Source: Rhizobium sullae
GTDB taxonomy: Bacteria; Pseudomonadota; Alphaproteobacteria; Rhizobiales; Rhizobiaceae
Direction: 5' to 3'
Length of the DNA stretch: 64,000 nt
Assembly (NCBI RefSeq): GCF_025200715.1
Contig: NZ_CP104144.1
Coordinates: 1,612,001 to 1,676,000 of the forward strand
Under the pieces are notes generated by a model that was given only the letters and a program-made list of their open reading frames with translations, was not told where the DNA came from and did not search any database. Shown in pieces: positions 34,914 through 41,488 of this stretch. The translations under genes and the position numbers were made by a program. Every line of letters starts with the position of its first letter. The stretch's first letter is position 1.

Positions 34914-35939
34914 TTATGGCTTCGCAGGCGGCGCAACGGAATTCCGCACAACGATTTCGACCGGCAGGAGTTCCTCCTGAGAGGACGGAGTCCGCTCCTG
35001 CCAGTTCGTCTCAAGAAGCAGCGAGAGTGCGCGCTGGCCGATCTTCCGAACGGGCTGGCGGATGGCCGTCAGCGGCGGCGCAAAAAGATGCAGCGGCCCG
35101 ACGTCATCGAAACCGATGACCGATACGTCTTGCGGGATCGAAACGCCCTCACCGCGCAAGACTTCGATGAGGCCGATGGCGATCTCGTCCGAACTCGCGA
35201 AGATTGCGCTGGCAGGCATTCCTTCGCCGATAAAGCGCTTGGCAGCTTCCCGCCCGAAGGCAACGGTGTATTCGCCCTTGTAATTGAGGAAGGTGGCATC
35301 AGCGCCCCACCGTTCGCGCACGCCCCTTTCGAGCCCATGGAACCGGCGCTGAGCACTAATCATCCGTTCGGGCCCCCCTACGAACAGGATGCGGCAATGC
35401 CCCGTTTCGGCAAGATGCTGCCCCGCGAGATAGCCGCCCCTTTCATTGTCGCAGAAGAGCTTCGGCGCCAGTGCATCTGGTACGTCTTCGTCGACGACGA
35501 CGACCTTGCCGGTGCGATTGATGAGCGCACCAAGCTGTCCGTCATCCGGATGGTTGGTGACGAAGATCAATCCATCGACATGATTGCGCTCGATAAGCTG
35601 AAGATAGACGATCTCGCGGCCCGGTCGGTTCAAAGTCGCATAGAGCGAAACGGCAAGCCCGCGGCGATCCGCCTCCTCCTCAACCGCTGCCACCAGCGTC
35701 GCGAAGAACGGATTGGCGATGTCAGGCACCACGAGGCCGATCGTATCGGAGCGGCCGCGGCTCAGGCGCCGCGCATGGGGATTGGGCTGATAGTTGAGGT
35801 CGCGGATCGCATCCTCGATCCGCTTCCTCGTCTCGTGGGGAAGTGCCAGCGAGCCGTTCAGCAGCCGAGAAACCGTCGTCACGGAAACGCCAGCAGCACC
35901 CGCGACGTCCTTCAGGCTCGTAACTCGTTCATTCGCCAT
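34914..35939 (-). CDS. LacI-family regulator heading the CUT2/phosphotriesterase operon
   Basis: A 341-residue LacI-type regulator: HTH VTSLKDVAGAAGVSVTTVSRLLNG, hinge YQPNPHARRLSRGRSDTIG, then an effector domain (VVPDIANPFFATLVAAVEEEADRRG; IFASSDEIAIGLIEVL; VIGFDDVGPL). It is the first gene of the operon lacI, binding protein, ATPase, permease, phosphotriesterase-like, GATase-like. Two tandem operator-like dyads lie between 35948 and 35974, right upstream of its start, so it probably represses itself and the whole operon. Whether it also controls pfkB and btpA is open: I found no copy of the dyad between 29301 and 29327. Confidence 0.94.
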   Translation of the reverse strand: MANERVTSLKDVAGAAGVSVTTVSRLLNGSLALPHETRKRIEDAIRDLNYQPNPHARRLSRGRSDTIGLVVPDIANPFFATLVAAVEEEADRRGLAVSLYATLNRPGREIVYLQLIERNHVDGLIFVTNHPDDGQLGALINRTGKVVVVDEDVPDALAPKLFCDNERGGYLAGQHLAETGHCRILFVGGPERMISAQRRFHGLERGVRERWGADATFLNYKGEYTVAFGREAAKRFIGEGMPASAIFASSDEIAIGLIEVLRGEGVSIPQDVSVIGFDDVGPLHLFAPPLTAIRQPVRKIGQRALSLLLETNWQERTPSSQEELLPVEIVVRNSVAPPAKP

Positions 35940-35947
35940 GACAGCCT

Positions 35948-35974
35948 GTAAACCGCTTTAGTAAACCGATTTAC
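35948..35974. promoter_or_regulatory. Two tandem LacI-type operators
   Basis: GTAAACCGATTTAC (35961-35974) is a dyad with six of seven pairs matching around a central CG. GTAAACCGCTTTAG (35948-35961) matches it at 12 of 14 positions and shares one base with it. The pair lies 9 bp upstream of the lacI start codon at 35939. Tandem spacing of 13 bp puts both on nearly opposite sides of the helix plus a partial turn, or allows competing registers for one dimer. Confidence 0.65.
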
Positions 35975-36055
35975 TATTTAGCCCACCGATGCGTTCATGA
36001 GTCAAGCGGACTTTGCGCGCGTTGTTGCGGGCGCCGAACCACCGGCGCCGTCGCC

Positions 36056-36961
36056 TCACTGTAGTTGCGGCTTTCTAAGAAAGCTGCTGCGGTCGGCCGA
36101 CTTGATACGCAACCAGGCCTCGCGGCCGTCGCGCAATATTCTCATGGGGATCTCCACGCCAGCGGGACCGCTCTTCCAGAGCTTGCGGTAAAAATCGGCA
36201 AGGCCGTCAACCTCCCCATCCCGAATCTCCGAGATGATGTCGCCCTGACGCAAGCCCGCTTGGGCCGCCGGCCCTCCCTCGGCCACACTCATCACGACGA
36301 CGTCGCCGTTGCTTTCGGCAGAGAAGGCCCCGAGCCAAGGGCGCGGTGGCTTGTTGACTTGGCCGCGGGTGAGGAGGTCATCAAGAATTGGCGGCAGCAG
36401 GTCGATCGGCACGATCATGTTGATGTCGGCACTCTCTCCCCTTTGGCTCATTTGCAGGCGAAGCGAGCCAACGCCCAGAAGCTTGCCGTCGGAGCCGATG
36501 AGTGCTGCACCTCCCCAGGAGGGGTGGGCCGGCGCGATGAAAATCGCCTCGTCCAGCAAGTATTCCCAGTAGCCGGCGAATTCCTGCTTCGCGACAATTT
36601 GGGCCTGCACGAACTGACCGATCCCATCAGCGAGCATGACCGGAGCACCGAGCTGCGCTTCAGCCGCATCGCCAAAATCCAATGCGGGAACGTCAAGCGA
36701 CCCAAGCGCCTGTACCAGACCGAAGCCGCTTTCCTGATCGTAGGCAAGGGCATGAGCCGGAACGACATACCCGTCATTGCGTGTCAGCCAAACTTCCTCG
36801 GCCTCGGTGATCAGATAGCCGATCGTGAGCACCAACCCATTTTCCCGGATCACCACGCCACTCCCCTCCCTTTGGGTGCCCAGCGTCGTCGCCGTGAAGG
36901 CATCTTCGGGAATTGAGGCGCGAACGGCCACGACAGACCGCAAAATCCTATCGATATTCAT
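36056..36961 (-). CDS. HtrA/DegP-like protein with PDZ domain; catalytic triad lost
   Basis: A 301-residue trypsin-like fold (about residues 1-190) plus a C-terminal PDZ domain (about 205-295; PWLGAFSAE ... GLRQGDIISEI). Aligned with HtrA proteases, the usual TNAHV His site reads TIGYLI (Tyr49), the Asp site reads ESGFGLV (Gly79), and the GNSGGPL Ser site reads PSWGGAA (Trp149). All three triad residues are therefore replaced. There is no signal peptide, so unlike DegP it is probably cytoplasmic. The start at 36961 has AGGAA upstream. It may serve as a peptide-binding or scaffolding protein. The frame is intact and the PDZ core is conserved, so it is not an obvious pseudogene. Confidence 0.86.
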   Translation of the reverse strand: MNIDRILRSVVAVRASIPEDAFTATTLGTQREGSGVVIRENGLVLTIGYLITEAEEVWLTRNDGYVVPAHALAYDQESGFGLVQALGSLDVPALDFGDAAEAQLGAPVMLADGIGQFVQAQIVAKQEFAGYWEYLLDEAIFIAPAHPSWGGAALIGSDGKLLGVGSLRLQMSQRGESADINMIVPIDLLPPILDDLLTRGQVNKPPRPWLGAFSAESNGDVVVMSVAEGGPAAQAGLRQGDIISEIRDGEVDGLADFYRKLWKSGPAGVEIPMRILRDGREAWLRIKSADRSSFLRKPQLQ

Positions 36962-37240
36962 GCTTTCGTTCCTGTTGGGGCAAGATTTACGCACAGGAGG
37001 CTTCAACCGCTGGCACGCGGGCGCCTGACTTCTTTCTAAGATACGGCGCGCCACAGAGCAGCACAAGCCTTGGGGCCAATCTGCTTTCGGCCAACTGTCC
37101 TTCAATGTGACGCATGACAGAGTGTACGTGAAGGATTGACGTTTCGTACACCACAACAAGAACTCACAGAGCTCCATCCCTTGTCAGCACAGCGGCACCG
37201 TCTCAGATGAGAAGGGAATGTGCTGCGTCCGAGTCTGCCA

Positions 37241-37978
37241 ATGAAAATCATCGAGTTAGCCAGTTCTGCGTCCCGCCCTGTTTATGCCGTTGGCGATGTT
37301 CATGGAATGGCCGGCTTGCTCGAAGTTCTGTTAGCGACAATTGACGAAGACGCGGACAAAAGCGGTGCGAAGCCGCGGATCGTTTTCCTTGGCGATATCG
37401 TCGACAGAGGACCGGAAAGCCGCCGGGCAATGGAACTCGTGCACGGGACCCTTCAGCAGCGTGAGGGATCGCAACTCATTCTCGGAAATCACGACTACCT
37501 GTTCCGCGAGGCGTTGAATAATCATCTCGGCGATCTCGCTCTTGATCATTGGGTGTCAGGCCTCGGCGGAAAGGCGACCCTTCGGTCGTATACCCACCGC
37601 ATGCCGGGCTGGGCAGGAGAGCTGCCAGATATGCTGCTTCCTCGATACGCGCATCATCTGGCATTGCTAAATCAGGCCGCGGACATGGTCATCGTGAACG
37701 GCTATTGCCTCGTCCATGCCGGGATCGATCCGAAGAGACCGCTTACCGAACAGAACGAGGACGATCTTCGCGAAATACGCGAAGACTTCCTCGATGCCCC
37801 CGAGCCACTCGAAAAAGTCGTGGTGCATGGGCACACGATCACAGACTCCGAACTTCCGGAAATCCATTCGAACCGGATAGCAATCGACACAGGCGCCTAC
37901 CGCACCGGACGCCTGTCAGCCGTCGTGATTGCCGGCAACAGCGAGCCGCGCTTTCTGTATGTCTCCCACTCCGACTAG
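37241..37978 (+). CDS. PPP-family metallophosphatase (Ser/Thr protein phosphatase-like)
   Basis: A 245-residue calcineurin-like phosphoesterase. All four metal motifs are present: GDVHGMAG, GDIVDRGPESR, GNHDYLF and VHGHT, with a His in LVHAGIDPKRPL. This order is that of bacterial PPP phosphatases such as PrpA/PphA, which act on phosphoproteins or small phospho-compounds. Start uncertain: ATG 37241 is preferred, but GTG 37220 with AAGGGA close upstream is possible. It is divergent from the HtrA-like gene. No kinase partner is visible in the window. Confidence 0.9.
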   Translation: MKIIELASSASRPVYAVGDVHGMAGLLEVLLATIDEDADKSGAKPRIVFLGDIVDRGPESRRAMELVHGTLQQREGSQLILGNHDYLFREALNNHLGDLALDHWVSGLGGKATLRSYTHRMPGWAGELPDMLLPRYAHHLALLNQAADMVIVNGYCLVHAGIDPKRPLTEQNEDDLREIREDFLDAPEPLEKVVVHGHTITDSELPEIHSNRIAIDTGAYRTGRLSAVVIAGNSEPRFLYVSHSD

Positions 37979-38009
37979 AATCAATCCACATCCAGGATTC
38001 CACTTAGTG

Positions 38010-38398
38010 ATGAGTTCTGGCCCACTGAGTTCCGGATTTATGGTTCGAAGCGATCGGATGGGTGTAAAGCGGTATGCAAGCCGCAGACGCACGGTCGAAC
38101 CGGGCGATACGCTTTGGTCGGTGCTGATCGCCGCGAGAATTGTCCGATCGCTGATGGAATTGAGCTTCCTCCAGGAGCGGCGATATTGGCCGGATGGCGA
38201 ATGGTTCGGAACGGCCCTTGGACTGTCGGTCCCACCCTAGGTCCGCGACTAGACGCAATCTTAGCAGCTCAGGACGACGCAACACGCGTCGAGGCGCTTT
38301 ACGATGCCCTTGTCGATACCGGATCAATATTCCCCCAGATGTGCCGTTTGGATCTTCCCCACATTGCGCCGACAAAATCAGTTGCCCTAGTTTCTTAA
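38010..38398 (+). pseudogene. Frameshifted remnant resembling the C-terminal part of a DUF4037 protein
   Basis: One frame (to about 38225) contains R-x2-RSLMELSFLQERRYWPDGEWFGTAL, close to the LM-L-FL-ERRY-P-x3-WFGTAF pattern I associate with DUF4037. The continuation (PTLGPRLDAILAAQDDATR, ending 38398) is in the +2 frame, so at least one frameshift occurred near 38225. Only about 110 residues remain of a family normally near 300. Family assignment is from memory and moderate. It begins a run of decayed accessory genes. Confidence 0.5.
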
Positions 38399-38411
38399 GG
38401 GCAAATTCTGC

Positions 38412-38459
38412 CGCAAAAGTCAGGTGTAAAAAAGACACCTTTCGCGGCCGACTTTTGCG
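38412..38459. repeat. 48-bp compound inverted repeat
   Basis: Outer arms CGCAAAAGTC (38412-38421) and GACTTTTGCG (38450-38459) are perfect 10-mers. Just inside the left arm, AGGTGT (38422-38427) and ACACCT (38435-38440) form a second perfect dyad around AAAAAAG. A 9-base stretch separates the inner dyad from the right outer arm. It is placed between two remnant genes and could be a recombination or transposition scar, or a terminator for the upstream remnant. Confidence 0.6.
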
Positions 38460-38493
38460 ACACTCAGCTTGACGGCCCGCCGTTCTGCCTTTT

Positions 38494-38507
38494 TGTTACA
38501 TGTAACA
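38494..38507. promoter_or_regulatory. MazE-type operator (intact) before the decayed mazEF pair
   Basis: TGTTACATGTAACA is a perfect 14-bp palindrome 20 bp upstream of the mazE-like GTG at 38528. Toxin-antitoxin operons are autoregulated by binding of antitoxin (with toxin) to such a palindrome, so this is the likely relic operator. Confidence 0.6.
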
Positions 38508-38527
38508 GATTGTGCGGAGATTCCACA

Positions 38528-38749
38528 GTGCGAACGCCTGTCACCCAAAGAGTCCAGAAGCGCCGGGACGCTGCGGGCTGCTGGATTGCGCCCGGTGCGG
38601 ATATGGGTTCAGGATACGCGTCGCCGCTCTTCGACGACGAGTGCCGCCGCCAGTCACGGGCCATCGCTGCGGCTGATGCCGCCGACCGCGATCTGGACGC
38701 CTTCATGGATGCCGCCCTTGCTGATCTGGATGACGAGGCCGACACGTGA
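38528..38749 (+). pseudogene. Antitoxin MazE-family (DUF3018-like) remnant with two compensating frameshifts
   Basis: The frame starts GTG (VRTPVTQRVQKRR) with GGAGA 7 bp upstream, and ends with ECRRQSRAIAAADAADRDLDAFMDAAL...DDEADT, both typical of this MazE group. The middle of the family (LRAAGLRPVRIWVQDTRR) is found only in the +1 frame, about 38569-38625. Two small deletions (about 2 bp near 38568 and 1 bp near 38626; net 3) would explain this. The open frame is thus kept but the central block is scrambled, and function is doubtful. Its stop overlaps the toxin GTG (38746). Confidence 0.75.
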
Positions 38750-39067
38750 GGCGTGGCGATTTCGTTGCCGTCGCCATGCCGGGGCCGTCGGAAAGCCGCA
38801 CTCGCCCTCATCATCCAAGCCGATCAGTTCGAGGACACCGGCACGGCGACGGTGCTGCTGGTGTCGGGGACTTTAGTGGACGCCCTTTTGATCCGGCCTA
38901 CAGTGCGACCCACGTCCGAGAACGGACTACGCAAGCCGTCGCAAGTGATGATCGACAAGGCCATGTCGGTGAAACGCGACAAGGTCGGCCGGCCCTTCGG
39001 GCGGCTCGATGACGAAACCATGCTTTGCGTCATCCGTTCGCTGGCCGTTTTCCTCGGCCTGGCCTGA
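38746..39067 (+). pseudogene. PemK/MazF-family toxin remnant, one frameshift
   Basis: The first 13 codons (MRRGDFVAVAMPG, GTG start overlapping the mazE stop) are the MazF N-terminus. The rest of the protein (RKAALALIIQADQF, then LVSGTL, IRPTVRPTSENGLRKPSQVMID and KVGRPFGRLDDETM to LGLA) continues in the +1 frame from about 38780. A small indel in the GGGGCCGTCGG stretch near 38780 separates them, at the place where GDFGKPRPAL would be expected. MazF toxins are mRNA interferases; this copy should be inactive. Loss of the toxin would remove any need for an intact antitoxin. Confidence 0.8.
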
Positions 39068-39074
39068 GATCGTC

Positions 39075-39091
39075 TTTCACAATGTGTGAAA
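39075..39091. repeat. 17-bp inverted repeat downstream of the mazF remnant
   Basis: TTTCACA-ATG-TGTGAAA: perfect 7-bp arms around three bases, beginning 8 bp after the mazF remnant. It looks like a protein-binding site and not like a terminator (short, A/T-rich arms). No adjacent gene start explains it. Confidence 0.45.
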
Positions 39092-39212
39092 TCCAGAAAT
39101 TACGCGACAAAAGGCCTGTTCTGTCCTTCAGGCAGGAACGGACTGCGTGCGGCCCTGTTGCCGCTGCGCCGGCTCGGTCTGCTGAATTGACGCTATAGGC
39201 GAAAGCCCATTC

Positions 39213-39455
39213 TCAACTGCCTTGCAGCTTGTCAGTTTTCGCCTTCGCCGCCGCGAAAAACTCGTCTTTGGACCTATTGCCCACGCCGCTTTTCAGGCCT
39301 TCATCAACAAAACGCGGCATCGCGTCAATCTTGCCATTCCGTTCCTGATCTTTGCGAATGAGGTCGCGCACGTAATCGCTCGCATTGGCGTAGCGGCCCG
39401 TCGTGGTTTGTGCCTCGACCCAGTCTTTCATCGGATCGGGTAAGGATACATTCAT
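39213..39455 (-). CDS. ParD-family antitoxin without a toxin partner
   Basis: An 80-residue protein. The N-terminal ribbon-helix-helix MNVSLPDPMKDWVEAQTTTGRYANASDYVRDLIRKDQER is the ParD/CC2985 pattern, followed by a charged C-terminal tail that would normally wrap the ParE toxin. The ATG at 39455 matches the family start, though GGAGG lies rather far (about 15 bp) upstream. A parE gene normally follows directly; only 145 bp without any such frame separate it from the mazF remnant on the opposite strand. It is therefore an orphan antitoxin, possibly a relic or an anti-addiction element. Confidence 0.85.
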   Translation of the reverse strand: MNVSLPDPMKDWVEAQTTTGRYANASDYVRDLIRKDQERNGKIDAMPRFVDEGLKSGVGNRSKDEFFAAAKAKTDKLQGS

Positions 39456-39693
39456 TGTCGCGATTACCGACCTCCATGTAACTATGATGACATGGATTGG
39501 CAAAGTTTGGCAAAAAAGCAGATCGTTCAGACGCTAGGCCCGCCGAACCAGAGCGTGTCGCTGCACCTCAGTCAGATTCAGTAGAGCCGGGCATAAAGCG
39601 GCAGCGTTGGCGATTTCGAAAGACGACGGTGTTGCTTGACGCACTAGCCGTGTCTGCGGCTCATTTTCCATGGGCTGACTGAGCGCTTGCTGC

Positions 39694-40416
39694 TCAAATC
39701 ACCTCTGCGCGCGCCTGCTTCCAGGCCCTATAGCGCTCCAGTGTCTCGGCGTTGGGCGGGTAGACACCGAGCGTCGATTTGCCGGATTCAATCTCCGACT
39801 TCAGGAACTCTTCCTGTTCTTCCATCGCGACGGCTTCATCAGCGATTTCTTCCACATATTTTCTCGGAATGACGATGACAGCCTCACCGTCGCCGAAGAT
39901 AATATCGTCCGGATAGACGGCGACACCACCGCAGGCGATCGGCTGGTTCATATCTGAAGCATGATGTGCCACTAGATTGGCCGGTGCCGCAGGCCCCATA
40001 CAATAGGTCGGAAGACCAAGCTTGGCGATATCCGCCGTATCGCGAACGCCGCCGTCGAGAACCACGCCTGCAGCGTTCCGGTAGATAAGGCGCCGAGCCA
40101 GCATTGCACCGATACCAGCGACTTCGGCCATCGAGCGGCAGTCGAACACCAGAATGTGGCCGTCCGCAATCGTATCGATTGCCTTGCGCTGGTAATTCGA
40201 CGGGTCTGAGCTATAGGTCGATCCATCAATATCTTCTCGGGCAGGAATGTAGCGCACCGTGACAGCCGGGCCGATCATTGGTTTGTTGACATTGGAAAGT
40301 GGCCGGACGCCGCGAACAGCCGTATTCCTCAGACCCCGCTTCAAAAGCAGCGTGCTGAGACTCGCTGAATTCGTCCGCAACAACTTTGCATAAACCAATG
40401 GTTCCAGCGCTGTCAT
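39694..40416 (-). CDS. RraA-like / HMG aldolase-family protein
   Basis: A 240-residue protein of the RraA/4-hydroxy-4-methyl-2-oxoglutarate aldolase family. The metal- and oxyanion-binding block AGVVLDGGVRDTADI contains the conserved Gly-Gly and Arg-Asp used by HMG/CHA aldolases; the PDDIIFGDGEAVIVIP block is also typical. The start at 40416 has GGAGGA 5 bp upstream; an ATG at 40428 lacks one. It follows the IclR gene by 72 bp and is divergent from a Dpp-type importer. It is more likely an aldolase or oxaloacetate-type decarboxylase for an imported acid than a regulator of RNase E; this is inference. Confidence 0.88.
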   Translation of the reverse strand: MTALEPLVYAKLLRTNSASLSTLLLKRGLRNTAVRGVRPLSNVNKPMIGPAVTVRYIPAREDIDGSTYSSDPSNYQRKAIDTIADGHILVFDCRSMAEVAGIGAMLARRLIYRNAAGVVLDGGVRDTADIAKLGLPTYCMGPAAPANLVAHHASDMNQPIACGGVAVYPDDIIFGDGEAVIVIPRKYVEEIADEAVAMEEQEEFLKSEIESGKSTLGVYPPNAETLERYRAWKQARAEVI

Positions 40417-40488
40417 CAATTCCTCCATTGTCTAGTGATCCAGAACTACCATACGGGATAAAAAGTTCAATAGGGACATCTCTTCTTC

Positions 40489-41274
40489 TTATTTGGAAAT
40501 AGGATGAACACCGTTAATCGCCCTTGTCAGCATCGCAGCGCTGTCCAGGACCTCTCGCTTGATTGCCCGAGCGCGGTCTGGGGTCGCCTCCCCGATGAAC
40601 GGCACGCTGATCGAAGCGACGAGGCGGCTTTCTGAATCGAATACCGGGGCTGAGAAAGCGCGCAGCCCCAGATTGGACTCCTGATTATCCTCCGCATATC
40701 CGTTGCGGCGAATCTCGACGAGCGCTTCCTTTAGCGCATCGGGATTCGTGATTGTATAGGGCGTCTTAGCTTCTAGCCCGGCTGCGCAATATGCCTCGAT
40801 TTCACTATAATCTGAGTAGGCGAGCGCGAGCTTGCCGGCAGCGCCAACATGCTTGCGCGAGCGGCCACCGACTTTGATGAAAATCGAGTAGTCGCCGGGG
40901 CTTGGAGCGGCAAAAATCGTCATCATTTCACCCCCCTCCGGCGTGGCCAGCTTAAAGGATTCAAGGATCCGGTCTGCTGCCGCGGTCAGGATCGGCTTGG
41001 CCGCTTCGACAAGCATTGCTTTGTCGGCGCCGGGTGAAATACGCCGTGCGAGTTCGATGAACTTGGGGCCAAGCTCGTACGATGCCCCGCCGTTGACGCG
41101 GGCGACAAGACCGTGGGCCGCCAGTGAATTCAGGATGCGATAAACGGTCGAGCGCGGCACGCCTAGCCGGTCGACTAGATCTGCAAGAGAAATTCCCGTC
41201 TTGGCATCGGCGACGGCCTCGAGAAGATGCGCCGTCTTTTCCACGACTGGAGAGCCATGTTTAAGTTCATTCAT
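40489..41274 (-). CDS. IclR-family transcriptional regulator
   Basis: A 261-residue regulator: winged HTH near residues 10-70 (TGISLADLVDRLGVPRSTVYRILNSL) and a C-terminal effector-binding domain (KLALAYSDYSEIEAY, NGYAEDNQESNLGLRAFSAPVF, SISVPF). IclR proteins usually sense small organic acids or aromatic breakdown products. It is divergent from the Dpp-type operon; one palindrome straddles its own start codon and a second lies 68 bp further toward the transporter. It likely controls both the transporter and the RraA-like gene behind it. Confidence 0.94.
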   Translation of the reverse strand: MNELKHGSPVVEKTAHLLEAVADAKTGISLADLVDRLGVPRSTVYRILNSLAAHGLVARVNGGASYELGPKFIELARRISPGADKAMLVEAAKPILTAAADRILESFKLATPEGGEMMTIFAAPSPGDYSIFIKVGGRSRKHVGAAGKLALAYSDYSEIEAYCAAGLEAKTPYTITNPDALKEALVEIRRNGYAEDNQESNLGLRAFSAPVFDSESRLVASISVPFIGEATPDRARAIKREVLDSAAMLTRAINGVHPISK

Positions 41275-41279
41275 GAACT
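41264..41279. promoter_or_regulatory. Palindrome over the iclR start codon
   Basis: AGTTCAT-TC-ATGAACT: perfect 7-bp arms. It includes the iclR ATG (41274-41272 on the minus strand). Binding here would block iclR transcription or initiation, consistent with autoregulation. Confidence 0.5.
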
Positions 41280-41346
41280 ATGCATTCCTTATATGAATTA
41301 TTCTCTGTTGACATCGTGACCGCACCTAAGCATCCTCATGGAACAG

Positions 41347-41362
41347 GTGTCACATTTGACAC
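41347..41362. promoter_or_regulatory. Inverted repeat in the iclR/Dpp divergent promoter
   Basis: GTGTCA-CATT-TGACAC: perfect 6-bp arms, 127 bp upstream of the binding-protein start at 41489. A TTGACA box (41308-41313) lies before it on the plus strand. It differs from the palindrome at the iclR start, so either IclR recognises two site types or another regulator acts here. Confidence 0.45.
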
Positions 41363-41488
41363 TACGCAGTTGTTGGAGGAAGTAAAGCCACTTGCATGAT
41401 GCTGCGACGGCAGCCTTGAAACGGGGGGCATTTACGAATGCGGCATTGCTCCGGATGCGATGTCAATGGCTGGAACGAGGAGGCACCC

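Noticed and set aside
34908..35951. 347-codon open frame on the plus strand
   Set aside because: Exact antisense shadow of the LacI gene; composition is that of a reverse frame.
39497..39682. 61-codon plus-strand frame upstream of the ParD gene
   Set aside because: No family motif and no ribosome-binding site; part of the degraded stretch.
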